Positions 41,596 to 52,644 of a stretch of DNA of 64,000 bases are shown here, one piece after another. The notes under the pieces are model-generated. The model worked only from the letters and a program-made list of their open reading frames with translations, made no database searches and had not been told where the DNA came from. The first letter of the stretch is position 1. The number at the start of each line of letters is the position of its first letter. This DNA comes from Streptomyces sp. CB02056 (GTDB taxonomy: Bacteria > Actinomycetota > Actinomycetes > Streptomycetales > Streptomycetaceae), in assembly GCF_001905545.1 (NCBI RefSeq), contig NZ_LIPD01000002.1, positions 620,001-684,000 of the forward strand. The letters are read 5' to 3'. The translations under genes and the position numbers were made by a program.

Positions 41596-42018
41596 TCAGT
41601 GCAGGAGACTGCCCTGGAGTTCCGCGCGGAGTGCGGGGGTGAGGACGGCGCCGGCGCGGTCGACGAGCAGGGCCATCTCGTAGCCGACGAGGCCGATGTC
41701 GGAGTCCGGCGCGGCCAGGACGGCGAGTGCGGAGCCGTCGCTGACGGCCATCAGGAACAGGAAGCCCCGTTCCATCTCGACGACGGTCTGGTTGACCTCG
41801 CCGCCCTCGAAGATCCGGCTGGCGCCGGAGGTGAGGGAGGTGAGGCCGGAGGCGACGGCGGCGAGCTGGTCGGCGCGGTCCCGGGGGAAGCCCTCGGACA
41901 TGCACAGCAGGAGGCCGTCCGCGGAGACCACCACGGTGTGGGACACCCCGGGGGTGTTGTCCACGAAATTGGTGATCAGCCAGTTCAGGTTCTGTGCGGC
42001 CTGGCTCATCTGGTTCAA
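41596..42018 (-). CDS. cvnB: conservon protein CvnB, roadblock/LC7 domain (upstream conservon)
   Basis: This 140-residue roadblock protein equals the CvnB at 36245 except for one of the first three residues (LNQ instead of LTQ before MSQAAQ). A TTG start (42018) with AGGAG 7 nt upstream lies one base after the cvnA stop; ATG 42009 is the alternative. A 160-nt non-coding gap separates it from cvnC, as in the other conservon. Confidence 0.92.
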   Translation of the reverse strand: MNQMSQAAQNLNWLITNFVDNTPGVSHTVVVSADGLLLCMSEGFPRDRADQLAAVASGLTSLTSGASRIFEGGEVNQTVVEMERGFLFLMAVSDGSALAVLAAPDSDIGLVGYEMALLVDRAGAVLTPALRAELQGSLLH

Positions 42019-42019
42019 C

Positions 42020-45000
42020 TCAACGCTCCTGGTGATCTGCGCCGTTGCCGTCGCTCCGGCCACCGAAACTATCGAATCCGGGCTGCTGGGCACCATGCTG
42101 GTGGCCCGCCTGGTTGGCGGCCTGCTCGGCCCCGGCGCGGCGGCCCTGCTGGATGCCGCGGCGCAGGTTGGTCAGTCGGCCGCGGACCTCCTCGGGGGCC
42201 CGGGAGACCTGCGGACCGGTCAGCGGCGAGGCCTCGGCGGTGCCGGAGACCAGGTTGGCCTGCGGGGTCCGCCGGGGCAGGCCCGACATGGTGACACCGC
42301 TGGTCGAGGGCTCGCGGATCTGCTCGGCGCGGCGCCAGCGCTCGTCGTTCGCGGACGGACGCCACGGCGCGTCGCCGGTGCCCGGCTGCGGCTGGCCCTG
42401 CGGCTGCTGCTGGTTCTGCTGCGGCTGGCCCTGCGACTGCTGCGGGGCCTGCTGCTGCGGAGCCGGCTGGGGAGCCCGCTGCTCGTCGGCCGACGGCTGG
42501 AACTCCGGTGCGGCGGTGCCGGGGCGGCGCGGCTGGTACGGCCGCGGCCGCGCCTGCTGCGAGCCGTCGGACTGCGGGAACCAGGGCTGCTCCTCGCCGC
42601 CCGGTCGGCCCGCGGCCTCGGACGGGCCGGTCGGCAGCGCCATCGGCTCCTGGTGCGGCAGCGGCAGCGGCTGCGGCTGCTGCGGGGCCTGCTCCTGGCG
42701 CACCGGCTCCGGACGCGGCGGGTTCGGCACGTTCGGCAGCACCGGCTCGACCAGGCCGAGGCCCAGCGGGTCGCGCGGGTCGATCTGGCTGGCCTCGAAG
42801 CGCGGACGGGCGAACTGCTGGGTGCTCTCCACCGGCGCCGGCTCGGCCGACGGCAGCGGCTGGGGCTGCTGCGGGGCCTGCGGCGGCAGCTGCGGCTGGC
42901 GGTCGCGCTGCGGCGCGTCCGGGCCGGGGCGCTGCGGACCGCGCGGGCCCTGGGCGGCGGGCCGGCCGGGGGCGCCGGGGCCCTGCGGGGCCGGACGGCG
43001 CTGCGGCAGGCCGTCCTGCGGACGGTTGCCCGGACGGGCGCCCTGCTGCGGCGCGCCGGGGCCGCCGGGACCGCCGGGGCGGCCGTGCTGCGGCTGCTCG
43101 CCGCTCCGGGCACCCGGACCGCCGTCGAACCCGCCGGCGGGACGCGGACGCTCCTGGCCGGGCCGGCCGGGCAGGCCGGGCTGGGACTGACCGGCCTGCG
43201 GCTGGCCCTGCTGCGGCTGACCGGGCTGACCGGGCTGGCCCGGCTGGCCGGGCTGCTGCTGACGGCCGCGGCGGGGCAGGCCGTTCGGGCCGCTCTGCGG
43301 CGGGCCCTGGCGACCCGGGGCGCGCTGCGGCAGACCGCCCTGCTGGGCCTGCTGCGGAGCCTGCTGGTTCTGCTGCTTCTGCTGCTTCTGCGGGGCCTGC
43401 TGCTTCTGCTGCGGCTGGGCGGGCCGCTGGCCCTGGCCCTGCTGACCGCCGCCCTGCGGGGCGGGGTTCTCCCGCAGCGACTGGCCGACCTTGCGGGTCG
43501 GCAGACCGCCGCCGGACGCACCCGGACCGCCCGGCGCACCCGGACCGCCCTGCGCGCCCGGGCCGCCCTGCGGACCGGGACCGGTCGGAGCGCCCGGACC
43601 GCCCTGGCCGAGCTGCGGACGGCCGCCCTGCGGGCCACCGGCGGCCGGACCGCCCTGGCCGAGCGCGGCCGGACCGTTCTGGCGGCCGGGCGGCACCTGG
43701 CGCTGCTGGCGCGGCGTCGGGGTGACCCCGCGCTGCTGCTTGCCCTGGCCGGAGCCGGGCCGGCCGGCGCCGCGGCGGTCGCCCGAATTGGTGACGTCCA
43801 CCGGGAGCATGACCAGCGCGGTGGTGCCGCCGGAGTCGCTGGGGCGGAGCTGGATGCGGATGCCGTGTCGCAGGGACAGGCGGCCGACCACGAAGAGGCC
43901 CATGCGGCGGGAGACCGAGACGTCCACCGTCGGCGGGTTGGCGAGGCGCTCGTTGATCTCGGCGAGGTCGTCGGGGCTCAGGCCGATGCCGGTGTCGTGG
44001 ATCTCGACCAGGACGCGGCCGTCCGGCAGCGCGTGGCCGGTGACCCGGACGCGGGTCTGCGGGCTGGAGAACGAGGTGGCGTTCTCCAGCAGCTCGGCGA
44101 GCAGGTGGACGAGGTCGTTGACGACGCGGCCGGCGACCTCGGCCGACGGCACGGCGGCGAGCTCGATGCGCTCGTACTGCTCCACCTCGGAGGCGGCGGC
44201 GCGGAGCACGTCGACCAGCGGGACGGGCCTGGTCCAGCGGCGGCCCGGGTCCTCACCGGCGAGGACGAGGAGGTTTTCGCCGTTGCGGCGCATGCGGGTC
44301 GCGAGGTGGTCCAGCTTGAAGAGGTTGGCCAGCTGGTCCGGGTCCGCCTCGCGGCTCTCCAGCTCGGAGATGAGCGACAGCTGGCGCTGGATGAGGCCCT
44401 GGCTGCGGCGCGAGAGGTTGGTGAACATCGCGTTGATGTTGCCGCGCAGGAGGGCCTGCTCGGCGGCGAGGCGGACGGCCTCGCTGTGCACCATGTCGAA
44501 CGCGTGGGCCACGTGGCCGATCTCGTCGGTGGAGTCGACGGCGACCGGCTCGACCGTGGTGTCGACGTCGTGCGGGTCGGCCTCGGAGAGGGTCTTGACC
44601 AGCTCGGGCAGACGGCGCTCGGCGACGTCCTCGGCCGCGGCCTGGAGGCGGGTCAGCGAGCGCACCATCGAGCGGGCGATCAGGCCGGCGCCACCGAGGG
44701 CGACGAGCAGCACCAGGGCGACCGCGACACCGATGATTAGGGCGTCGGCGTCGGCCTGGGACTGGAGGTCCTGGGCCTTTCCGTCCAGGTTCTCGATGAG
44801 CTTGGACTCGATCCGGCGCTCGGCGGTGATCTTGGAGCTGGCCTTCTCGTACCAGTCCTTGTAGCTGACCGCCTCGGTCTGGCGGATGCCGCTCTGGGTG
44901 AGGATCGTGGAGGCGTAGCGGTCGGCGTCGGCGACCACCGAGTTGTAGCTCAGCTGGCTGCGCAGGTTGTCCAGGTCGTGCGCGGTGTAGATGTTGTTGA

Positions 45001-45904
45001 AGCTCGCGATCGCGTTGTCGTACGAGCTGCGCAGACGGATACCGAAGGACTCGTCGCTGGGGCTGAGGTCCGGGGTCTTCGGGTTGGCGAGCGCGGCGCT
45101 GATCAGGGCCCGCTGCTGCGAGGTCGCGTTCTTCGCCAGCGAGAACTGCTGGAGCGCGCGGGTGGAGACGACCAGGTCCTTGTTGTTCGACGCGAGCGCG
45201 ATGTCCTGGGTGATGGACAGCAGGTCTCGGATGATCACGTCGTAGGCGGTGATCGTCGACTGGATGTTCTGGTTGTTCTGGTACGGCAGGCTGCGGGTGT
45301 CCGCGATCGAGTTCAGGTCCTTGCGGATCTGGAGCAACAGCGCCTTGCCGCCGGACAGTTCGAGGTTCTCGAACTTGTCGGAGGACGCGGTGAAGGTGCG
45401 GCTCAGGTCGTCGGTGGACTTGCGGGCCGCGACGATGTCGTCGTCCAGCGGGGCGGTCGGGTCGTGGGTGATCGGGCCGGCGCTGATGTCGCGCTCGGTC
45501 TGCAGCGCGTCCGCGAGGTTGGTCGCCTTCTTGGCCAGGTCGGACAGGTTGGCCATCTGGGCGAGTTGCTGCGAGTTCTCCATCGAGGTCTGGATGCGCA
45601 GGCCACCGAGGACCAGCGAGACCATCACGGGGAGGGCGAGCAGCGCGATCAGTCGGGTGCGGATGCGCCAGTTGCGCATCGCGAGCCGGTTCAGACCGGT
45701 GGCGCGGCGCCTGGTCAGCGAGGTCCGGAGTTTGTCCCGGGCGGACTTCCGCTCCTGCCCGTCCTCCTCCGGCCGCCCGAGGGCCTCGGGTGTCACCGGC
45801 TCGGCCGGGCCGCCGGGGGCCGCCGCCTGTTGGGGGGCTGCCACAGGCTCGCGCGACTCCGGGTTCCCCGCGGCGCCGCTACCCCTTTTGAAACGTCCCT
45901 GCAC
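42020..45904 (-). CDS. cvnA: conservon protein CvnA, sensor histidine kinase-like with long Q/G/P tail (upstream conservon)
   Basis: This 1294-residue membrane protein has TM1 (about 84-102), an extracellular sensor of about 280 residues, TM2 (about 382-406), HAMP, and a HATPase_c domain with [24 protein letters not shown] and [12 protein letters not shown]. After the ATPase (about residue 700) comes a tail of about 590 residues made almost only of Gln, Gly, Pro, Ala and Arg, including collagen-like GGPGA runs and QQ-rich runs; this must be disordered. The GTG at 45904 gives VQGRFKR, which I recall as the usual CvnA start. From memory it corresponds to cvnA1. Confidence 0.9.
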   Translation of the reverse strand: MQGRFKRGSGAAGNPESREPVAAPQQAAAPGGPAEPVTPEALGRPEEDGQERKSARDKLRTSLTRRRATGLNRLAMRNWRIRTRLIALLALPVMVSLVLGGLRIQTSMENSQQLAQMANLSDLAKKATNLADALQTERDISAGPITHDPTAPLDDDIVAARKSTDDLSRTFTASSDKFENLELSGGKALLLQIRKDLNSIADTRSLPYQNNQNIQSTITAYDVIIRDLLSITQDIALASNNKDLVVSTRALQQFSLAKNATSQQRALISAALANPKTPDLSPSDESFGIRLRSSYDNAIASFNNIYTAHDLDNLRSQLSYNSVVADADRYASTILTQSGIRQTEAVSYKDWYEKASSKITAERRIESKLIENLDGKAQDLQSQADADALIIGVAVALVLLVALGGAGLIARSMVRSLTRLQAAAEDVAERRLPELVKTLSEADPHDVDTTVEPVAVDSTDEIGHVAHAFDMVHSEAVRLAAEQALLRGNINAMFTNLSRRSQGLIQRQLSLISELESREADPDQLANLFKLDHLATRMRRNGENLLVLAGEDPGRRWTRPVPLVDVLRAAASEVEQYERIELAAVPSAEVAGRVVNDLVHLLAELLENATSFSSPQTRVRVTGHALPDGRVLVEIHDTGIGLSPDDLAEINERLANPPTVDVSVSRRMGLFVVGRLSLRHGIRIQLRPSDSGGTTALVMLPVDVTNSGDRRGAGRPGSGQGKQQRGVTPTPRQQRQVPPGRQNGPAALGQGGPAAGGPQGGRPQLGQGGPGAPTGPGPQGGPGAQGGPGAPGGPGASGGGLPTRKVGQSLRENPAPQGGGQQGQGQRPAQPQQKQQAPQKQQKQQNQQAPQQAQQGGLPQRAPGRQGPPQSGPNGLPRRGRQQQPGQPGQPGQPGQPQQGQPQAGQSQPGLPGRPGQERPRPAGGFDGGPGARSGEQPQHGRPGGPGGPGAPQQGARPGNRPQDGLPQRRPAPQGPGAPGRPAAQGPRGPQRPGPDAPQRDRQPQLPPQAPQQPQPLPSAEPAPVESTQQFARPRFEASQIDPRDPLGLGLVEPVLPNVPNPPRPEPVRQEQAPQQPQPLPLPHQEPMALPTGPSEAAGRPGGEEQPWFPQSDGSQQARPRPYQPRRPGTAAPEFQPSADEQRAPQPAPQQQAPQQSQGQPQQNQQQPQGQPQPGTGDAPWRPSANDERWRRAEQIREPSTSGVTMSGLPRRTPQANLVSGTAEASPLTGPQVSRAPEEVRGRLTNLRRGIQQGRRAGAEQAANQAGHQHGAQQPGFDSFGGRSDGNGADHQER

Positions 45905-46482
45905 TGGCGTCGCAACCTCTGGACCGGGCGTCCCGCCGCGTCGCCACGGCCTGGACGGTGTCGAGTTTCCATCCGCCCCCCGGCCGGTCCGGGAGAGCGG
46001 GCACCGGGGTGGACCACTCCCTACCCACGGTCCGTCGCATTCCAGCACAGCCGGGGAATCCCAACAAGGGCCGCAGGTACCGGGGGTCCGGCGCTACCGA
46101 CCGCTTGTGCGATCTCACTGACTGTGCGGTAACAGGACCGGAATACCGCCTTTTTCGGACACTCGCCGGATACATGCCAAGCAGACCCGGGATCGGGAAG
46201 AGTCACAGACCTTCCGGAATGCCCCTTATCGGGTGGAATGTCGGAAAGTCCCGGAGCGACGATATGTCGGATATCTGTATTTTGCTCGTCAATTTGTGAG
46301 CAAAATCACAGTCTAATGTGTAGCTTTGGTCACGGTCTCTATGGAATGAGATCTCGTAACCTGGCTGTCTCCGGAGCACGGCCCCGATCAGCCTGCCCAG
46401 AACCCCTCCGAATCAATCGGAATCCATCAGGCCGGTGCCGATCCGTCGCGGTCGGCCAGGCCATGACCACGAGGTGCTCTCG
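45905..46482. other. divergent intergenic region with an AT-rich island
   Basis: These 578 nt separate the divergent cvnA and a small gene. Positions 46230-46370 are strikingly AT-rich for this genome and contain a perfect inverted repeat (46279-46306) and TAATGT (46314-46319), a possible -10 box. No gene is seen. The part nearest cvnA is ordinary GC-rich leader. Confidence 0.55.
46279..46306. promoter_or_regulatory. perfect inverted repeat, putative operator
   Basis: ATTTTGCTC (46279-46287) and GAGCAAAAT (46298-46306) are perfect complements with 10 bases between. It sits just upstream of TAATGT in the AT-rich island between the divergent genes, the place expected for a repressor operator. 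Confidence 0.55.
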
Positions 46483-46701
46483 ATGTCCCAGGCGAAGAAC
46501 GCCACCAAGTCCACGCTGTCCTGCCGCCCCACGGCGAACCCGCGCCGGACGACGCTGGCCTCGGTCGAGGACTTCAGCACGATCCCGGGTGCCCGCAAGC
46601 CCGAGGACGTCCTGACGTACGGCACCGAGCTGCCGGCCGCCACGGCCAACCCGCGCCGCACCCAGCTGATGGTCGCCCCGGTCGTCGTCCCGCAGGACTG
46701 A
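46483..46701 (+). CDS. small protein with internal ANPRRT repeat
   Basis: This 72-residue protein starts at an ATG with GAGG 9 nt upstream. It begins MSQAKNATKSTLSCRPTANPRR and contains two copies of T-ANPRRT-x-L (residues about 17-25 and 52-60), separated by a linker of about 25 residues with an EDF-TIPGARKPEDVLTYGTE stretch. It has one Cys and ends VVPQD. No transmembrane or signal segment is visible. I do not recognise the family. The repeat and size could fit a secreted or modified peptide precursor, but no maturation enzymes lie nearby. Confidence 0.6.
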   Translation: MSQAKNATKSTLSCRPTANPRRTTLASVEDFSTIPGARKPEDVLTYGTELPAATANPRRTQLMVAPVVVPQD

Positions 46702-46944
46702 CCCCGCACGGCACCGCACCGCACCGCGCCGAGGGCGCCGTCGTCACACCGGTGGCGGCGGCGCCCTCGGCGTCGCGCGGTGCGCGCTTCCGTCCCGACC
46801 GTCCTGAACAGGGGCAAAGCGGTCAGCCGGGGCCCCACGCGATAGCCTGGAGGCCGATTGACGGGGCCGCGCCCACTGCGGGCGGGAGCCCTCCAGCGCC
46901 CGGGCGCGCCCCGGGCGGCCGACGAAGCGAGGGGTAGCCCAGCC

Positions 46945-47745
46945 GTGCGCATTGCCAGGTTTTCCGTCCGGGAAGGGAGCCCTGCCGCCGGCAGCGTCTC
47001 CTTCGGCGTAGTGGAGGGCGACCCTTCCCGGCCCGAGTCGCTGGTCGTCCACGCGCTGGCCGGCCACCCGTTCGGCCAGCCCCAGCCCACCGGCGAGAGC
47101 TACCGCTTCCAGGACGTCCGGCTGCTCAGCCCGATGCTCCCGAACAAGATCGTGGCGGTCGGCCGCAACTACGCGGCGCACGCGGCGGAGCTGGGCAACG
47201 ACGTCCCGGACGTCCCGCTCACCTTCTTCAAGCCGTCCACCTCGGTGATCGGCCCGACCGAGAGCATCGCCTACCCGCCGTTCTCCTCGGACGTCCACCA
47301 CGAGGCCGAACTCGCCGTGGTGATCGGCCGGATGTGCCGCGAGGTGCCGCTGGACCGGGTGCCCGAGGTGATCCTCGGCTACACCTGCGCCAACGACGTC
47401 ACCGCCCGGGACGTCCAGCAGCGCGAGGGCCAGTGGGCCCGGGCCAAGGGCTTCGACACGGCCTGCCCGCTGGGCCCGTGGATCGAGACCGACCTCGACC
47501 CGAGCGACCTCGCGATCACCTGCACGGTCAACGGCGAGCTCCGCCAGACCGGCCGCACCTCCCTGATGGTCCGCTCGGTCGCCGAGCTGGTCGTCCACAT
47601 CTCCGAGGCCATGACGCTGCTGCCCGGCGACGTCATCCTCACCGGCACGCCCGCAGGGGTGGGCCCCCTCAACGTCGGCGACGAGGTCGCCGTCTCCATC
47701 GAAGGCATCGGCACTCTCACCAACAAGGTGATCAAGCGTGGCTAA
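46945..47745 (+). CDS. fumarylacetoacetate hydrolase family protein
   Basis: This 266-residue protein has the FAH fold seen in fumarylpyruvate/acylpyruvate hydrolases and oxaloacetate tautomerases or decarboxylases. Motifs are [28 protein letters not shown], the metal ligands in [11 protein letters not shown] and [12 protein letters not shown], and the C-terminal [15 protein letters not shown]. It is a cytosolic metal-dependent enzyme on a small keto acid; the substrate cannot be read. The GTG at 46945 follows GAGGGG. It overlaps gltX by 8 nt, so the two are translated from one message. Confidence 0.88.
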   Translation: MRIARFSVREGSPAAGSVSFGVVEGDPSRPESLVVHALAGHPFGQPQPTGESYRFQDVRLLSPMLPNKIVAVGRNYAAHAAELGNDVPDVPLTFFKPSTSVIGPTESIAYPPFSSDVHHEAELAVVIGRMCREVPLDRVPEVILGYTCANDVTARDVQQREGQWARAKGFDTACPLGPWIETDLDPSDLAITCTVNGELRQTGRTSLMVRSVAELVVHISEAMTLLPGDVILTGTPAGVGPLNVGDEVAVSIEGIGTLTNKVIKRG

Positions 47746-49237
47746 CACTGACCCGGCCGTCCGGGTTCGCTTCTGTCCCTCCCCGACCGGCAACCCCCAC
47801 GTGGGCATGGTCCGCACGGCCCTGTTCAACTGGGCCTACGCCCGCCACAACGGCGGCACGCTGGTCTTCCGGATCGAGGACACCGACTCCGCCCGCGACT
47901 CCGAGGAGTCGTACAACCAGCTGCTCGACGCGATGCGCTGGCTCGGCCTGGACTGGGACGAGGGCCCCGAGGTCGGCGGTCCGGACGCGCCGTACCGGCA
48001 GTCGCAGCGGATGGACATCTACGCCGATGTCGCCCGCCGCCTGCACGAGGCCGGCCACGCCTACCACTGCTACTGCTCCACCGAGGAGCTGGACGCCCGC
48101 CGCGAGGCCGCCCGCGCGGCCGGCAAGCCCTCCGGCTACGACGGCCACTGCCGCGAGCTGACGGAGGAGCAGGTCGCCGTCTACAAGCTGGAGAAGCGCG
48201 AGCCGATCCTGCGCTTCCGGATGCCCGACAAGACCCTCTCCTTCGACGACCTGGTGCGCGGCACGCTCACCTTCGAGCCGGAGAACGTGCCGGACTACGG
48301 CATCGTCCGGGCCAACGGCGCCCCGCTGTACACCCTGGTCAACCCGGTGGACGACGCCCTGATGGGCATCACCCACGTGCTGCGCGGCGAGGACCTGCTG
48401 TCCTCCACCCCGCGGCAGATCGCGCTGTACGCCGCGCTCGCCGAGATCGGCGTCGGCGACGGCACCACCCCGCGCTTCGGCCACCTGCCGTACGTGATGG
48501 GCGAGGGCAACAAGAAGCTCTCCAAGCGCGACCCGCAGTCCTCGCTCAACCTGTACCGCGAGCGCGGCTTCATCCGCGAGGGCCTGCTCAACTACCTGTC
48601 CCTGCTGGGCTGGTCGCTGGCCGAGGACCGCGACCTGTTCGACATGGACGAGATGGTCGCCGCCTTCGACGTCGCCAAGGTGAACGCCAACCCGGCCCGC
48701 TTCGACCTGAAGAAGTGCGAGGCGATCAACGCCGAGCACGTCCGCCGGCTGGCCCCGGAGGACTTCGTCCGCCGCCTGGTGCCGTTCCTCCAGGGTGCCG
48801 AGCTGCTGCCGGCCGAGCCCACCGCCGAGCAGCTGGACCTGCTCGCCAAGGTGGCGCCGCTCACCCAGGAGCGGATGGTCGTGCTGAGCGAGATCGTGAA
48901 CATGGCCGGCTTCCTGTTCGTGGCGCCGGAGAAGTTCGCCCTCGACCCGGACGACGCCGCCAAGGTGCTGACCGCGGACTCCCGCCCGGTGCTGGAGGCC
49001 AGCATCAAGGCGCTGGAGGAGCTCGCGGACTTCACCCCGGAGCCGATCCAGGCCGCGCTGCGCGAGGCGCTGGTGGAGGGGCTGGGCATCAAGCCCAAGT
49101 TCGCCTTCACGCCGCTGCGGGTGGCCGTCACCGGCCGACGGGTCTCCCCGCCGCTGTTCGAGTCCATGGAGCTGCTGGGCCGCCCGGAGACGCTGCGACG
49201 GCTGCGTGCCGCCCTGGACGCCCTCCCGGCCGCCTGA
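47738..49237 (+). CDS. gltX: glutamyl-tRNA synthetase
   Basis: This 499-residue class I synthetase charges tRNA-Glu. The HIGH-type site is [13 protein letters not shown] and the KMSKS-type site is KKLSKRDP. The four-Cys zinc region is degenerate (CYCS-x-EEL). Because gatCAB is present and no GlnRS gene is in the window, it is likely a non-discriminating enzyme that also charges tRNA-Gln with glutamate. A GTG start overlapping the FAA hydrolase gene by 8 nt indicates coupling. The tRNA-Gln and tRNA-Glu genes lie immediately downstream. Confidence 0.96.
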   Translation: MANTDPAVRVRFCPSPTGNPHVGMVRTALFNWAYARHNGGTLVFRIEDTDSARDSEESYNQLLDAMRWLGLDWDEGPEVGGPDAPYRQSQRMDIYADVARRLHEAGHAYHCYCSTEELDARREAARAAGKPSGYDGHCRELTEEQVAVYKLEKREPILRFRMPDKTLSFDDLVRGTLTFEPENVPDYGIVRANGAPLYTLVNPVDDALMGITHVLRGEDLLSSTPRQIALYAALAEIGVGDGTTPRFGHLPYVMGEGNKKLSKRDPQSSLNLYRERGFIREGLLNYLSLLGWSLAEDRDLFDMDEMVAAFDVAKVNANPARFDLKKCEAINAEHVRRLAPEDFVRRLVPFLQGAELLPAEPTAEQLDLLAKVAPLTQERMVVLSEIVNMAGFLFVAPEKFALDPDDAAKVLTADSRPVLEASIKALEELADFTPEPIQAALREALVEGLGIKPKFAFTPLRVAVTGRRVSPPLFESMELLGRPETLRRLRAALDALPAA

Positions 49238-49302
49238 GGCACCCTCCTGGGCGCTCGCTGACGGATCCCTGCCGGACCGGCCCTCCACGGGCCGCCGAGC
49301 AG

Positions 49303-49335
49303 GCCGCGGGCCCGGCCTCGTGCCGGGCCCGCGGC
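49303..49335 (+). terminator. terminator of gltX
   Basis: gccgcgggcccggc (49303-49316) and gccgggcccgcggc (49322-49335) form a perfect 14-bp stem with a 5-nt loop. Confidence 0.8.
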
Positions 49336-49387
49336 GTACCCGGAGGTCATCCGCAGGCCTCCCGCAGGCCGCCCGGGGTTATCGATT

Positions 49388-49416
49388 TTGGAGCCGGGGC
49401 CGACGTCGGGTAATGT
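49388..49416 (+). promoter_or_regulatory. possible promoter of the tRNA cluster
   Basis: TTGGAG (49388-49393) and TAATGT (49411-49416) are 17 nt apart, and the first tRNA begins about 110 nt downstream. The sequence is notably AT-rich for this genome. Confidence 0.45.
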
Positions 49417-49524
49417 TCTTTCTGCGCCGCCCGGGAGGGAACGGACGAGGGAACGAAAGCCCCTCGGAAGGGACCGACCGAGAGGCGCAACGCCTGAGAA
49501 GGGCCCGCAGGGGTTCAACTCTGG

Positions 49525-49596
49525 TGGGGTATGGTGTAATTGGCAGCACGAGTGATTCTGGTTCATTTAGTCTAGGTTCGAGTCCTGGTACCCCAG
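49525..49596 (+). tRNA. tRNA-Gln (anticodon CTG)
   Basis: This 72-nt tRNA has the acceptor arm TGGGGTA/TACCCCA, anticodon loop TTCTGGT with CTG, a GGTTCGAGT T arm and discriminator G. CCA is not encoded. It is identical to the copy at 49954. Confidence 0.93.
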
Positions 49597-49632
49597 CGCA
49601 GTACGTGAGTACAGCACACAAAAGAAGATCAA

Positions 49633-49705
49633 GCCCCCGTTGTGTAGCGGCCTAGCACGCTGCCCTCTCACGGCAGTAGCGCCGGTTCGAATCCGGTCGG
49701 GGGTA
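49633..49705 (+). tRNA. tRNA-Glu (anticodon CTC), copy 1
   Basis: This 73-nt tRNA has acceptor GCCCCCG/CGGGGGT, anticodon stem CTGCC/GGCAG with loop CTCTCAC (anticodon CTC) and T arm GGTTCGAATCC. The three copies are identical. A GGATCCCGCAAGGGATC hairpin separates it from the next copy, a likely processing element. Confidence 0.93.
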
Positions 49706-49732
49706 CGGATCCCGCAAGGGATCACCTGGAAA

Positions 49733-49805
49733 GCCCCCGTTGTGTAGCGGCCTAGCACGCTGCCCTCTCACGGCAGTAGCGCCGGTTCGAATCCGGTCGG
49801 GGGTA
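49733..49805 (+). tRNA. tRNA-Glu (anticodon CTC), copy 2
   Basis: It has the same sequence as copy 1, exactly 100 nt downstream. The spacer after it again has the GGATCCC...GGGATC hairpin. Confidence 0.93.
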
Positions 49806-49831
49806 CGGATCCCGCAAGGGATCGCCAGGAA

Positions 49832-49904
49832 GCCCCCGTTGTGTAGCGGCCTAGCACGCTGCCCTCTCACGGCAGTAGCGCCGGTTCGAATCCGGTCGGG
49901 GGTA
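49832..49904 (+). tRNA. tRNA-Glu (anticodon CTC), copy 3
   Basis: It has the same sequence as copies 1 and 2, 99 nt after copy 2. The spacer to the next tRNA differs. Confidence 0.93.
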
Positions 49905-49953
49905 CTTCAGAGCAGGAAGCCGGTGGGCTCGCCCATCGGCCCTTGCTTTGTGT

Positions 49954-50028
49954 TGGGGTATGGTGTAATTGGCAGCACGAGTGATTCTGGTTCATTTAGT
50001 CTAGGTTCGAGTCCTGGTACCCCAGCCA
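49954..50028 (+). tRNA. tRNA-Gln (anticodon CTG), copy 2, CCA encoded
   Basis: It matches the first tRNA-Gln over all 72 nt (49954-50025), but here the next three bases are CCA, so the 3' end is encoded. A U-run terminator follows 11 nt later. Confidence 0.93.
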
Positions 50029-50039
50029 GAAATTGGAAA

Positions 50040-50064
50040 GGCCCCGGTTGCCCGGGGTCTTTTT
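50040..50064 (+). terminator. terminator of the tRNA cluster
   Basis: GGCCCCGG (50040-50047) pairs with CCGGGGTC (50052-50059, one wobble) around TTGC, followed by TTTTT. Confidence 0.85.
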
Positions 50065-50084
50065 CGTTGTGCGTCGAAGGCTTT

Positions 50085-50124
50085 CCGAAAGGGCCCCACC
50101 CGGTCACGGGTGGGGCCCTTTCGG
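50085..50124. terminator. second terminator after the tRNA cluster
   Basis: A perfect 17-bp inverted repeat (50085-50101 and 50108-50124) with a 6-nt loop. It may back up the first terminator or end transcription coming from elsewhere. Confidence 0.75.
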
Positions 50125-50437
50125 CGTTCCGTGCGGCCTCCGCGCGACTCTTCCCGGGGGTCTCCGCAGGCTCCTCCGGGCAGCCCTCGCGGAGTCTCCG
50201 CCGAGCCTCCGCCGAGCCTTCGCGGGGCCCGGCCGGCCGGGGGCGGACGGGGGTGGACGGGTCGCCGCGCGCTGTCCATGCGCTAAGACCGCGATCTCAC
50301 TCCGCGAGACACAAGTTCAATCTCCGGCGAAAAGCGCCACTCTGGACGGGAGCGGCCCGGGAGTCTCAGGGCGGCGCACACGCTTTGACCTCGACGACAC
50401 GAGAAGGCCGGCAACGCGGCCGGCTGGAGGGAATCCG
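50125..50437. other. leuC upstream region
   Basis: These 313 nt hold no gene. The half near leuC (about 50285-50340: CTAAGACCGCGATCTCACTCC, then CAAGTTCAATCTCCGG) is less GC-rich and probably carries the leuCD promoter; TCTC-N7-GAGA (TCTCACTCCGCGAGA, near 50295) is a short inverted repeat that could be an operator. The divergent IclR-type regulator gene that I expect here in other streptomycetes is not present. Confidence 0.5.
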
Positions 50438-51862
<1,425 letters not shown>

Positions 51863-51865
51863 GCC

Positions 51866-52462
51866 ATGGAGAAGTTCACCACCCACACCGGCCGGGCCGT
51901 CCCGCTGCGCCGCAGCAACGTGGACACCGACCAGATCATCCCCGCCCACTGGCTCAAGAAGGTCACCCGATCCGGTTTCGAGGGCGGCCTGTTCGAAGCC
52001 TGGCGCAAGGACGAGTCGTTCATCCTCAACCGGCCCGAGCGGCAGGGCGCCACGGTCCTGGTGGCCGGTCCCGAGTTCGGCACCGGCTCCTCCCGGGAGC
52101 ACGCCGTCTGGGCGCTCCAGAACTACGGCTTCCACGCGGTCATCTCCTCGCGCTTCGCCGACATCTTCCGGGGCAACTCCCTGAAGAACGGCCTGCTGAC
52201 GGTCGTCCTGCCGCAGGAGACCGTGGAACGGCTCTGGGCGCTCACGGAGAGTGACCCTTCGGCCGAGATCACCGTCGACCTGGAGGCGCGCGAAGTACGG
52301 GCCGAAGGCATCACGGCGGCCTTCGAACTGGACGACAACGTCCGGTGGCGGCTGCTCAACGGGCTGGACGACATCAGCATCACGCTGCGGAACGAGGCCG
52401 ACATCGCGGCCTTCGAGGAGACCCGTCCGGCCTTCAAGCCCCGTACTCTGCCGGTCGCCTGA
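51866..52462 (+). CDS. leuD: 3-isopropylmalate dehydratase small subunit
   Basis: This 198-residue swivelling-domain partner of LeuC shows [36 protein letters not shown] and the [18 protein letters not shown] segment. Its length is normal. It is directly coupled to leuC (3-nt gap). A hairpin lies 38 nt after the stop. Confidence 0.97.
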   Translation: MEKFTTHTGRAVPLRRSNVDTDQIIPAHWLKKVTRSGFEGGLFEAWRKDESFILNRPERQGATVLVAGPEFGTGSSREHAVWALQNYGFHAVISSRFADIFRGNSLKNGLLTVVLPQETVERLWALTESDPSAEITVDLEAREVRAEGITAAFELDDNVRWRLLNGLDDISITLRNEADIAAFEETRPAFKPRTLPVA

Positions 52463-52499
52463 GTTCCCCTCAGAACAAGCATTCTGACGATCCACCGCG

Positions 52500-52531
52500 T
52501 GGCCCGTGCCCCCCTCGGGGGGGCCGGGCCA
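52500..52531 (+). terminator. terminator of leuCD
   Basis: TGGCCCG-T-GCCCCCC pairs with GGGGGGC-CGGGCCA around a short loop (52500-52531). Confidence 0.65.
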
Positions 52532-52644
52532 TCCGTCGTTCCGGAGCACGAGTTAGCGCCGGGGTCCGCCCCGGATTGCCCATTTGGCTTTGCGGAAGAG
52601 GGGCCCGCGCAAGTACAACTGCGGGTAGATGGCACAATCAGTAC

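Noticed and set aside
41696..44740. 1014-residue open frame on the plus strand opposite the upstream cvnA
   Set aside because: Its protein is Leu/Arg/Ala/Gly low complexity and arises from the GC-rich Q/G/P codons of cvnA; the minus-strand frame has clear kinase motifs.
49633..49904. Three identical direct repeats about 100 bp apart, CRISPR-like spacing
   Set aside because: Each unit folds as tRNA-Glu with anticodon CTC; spacers are short and nearly the same.
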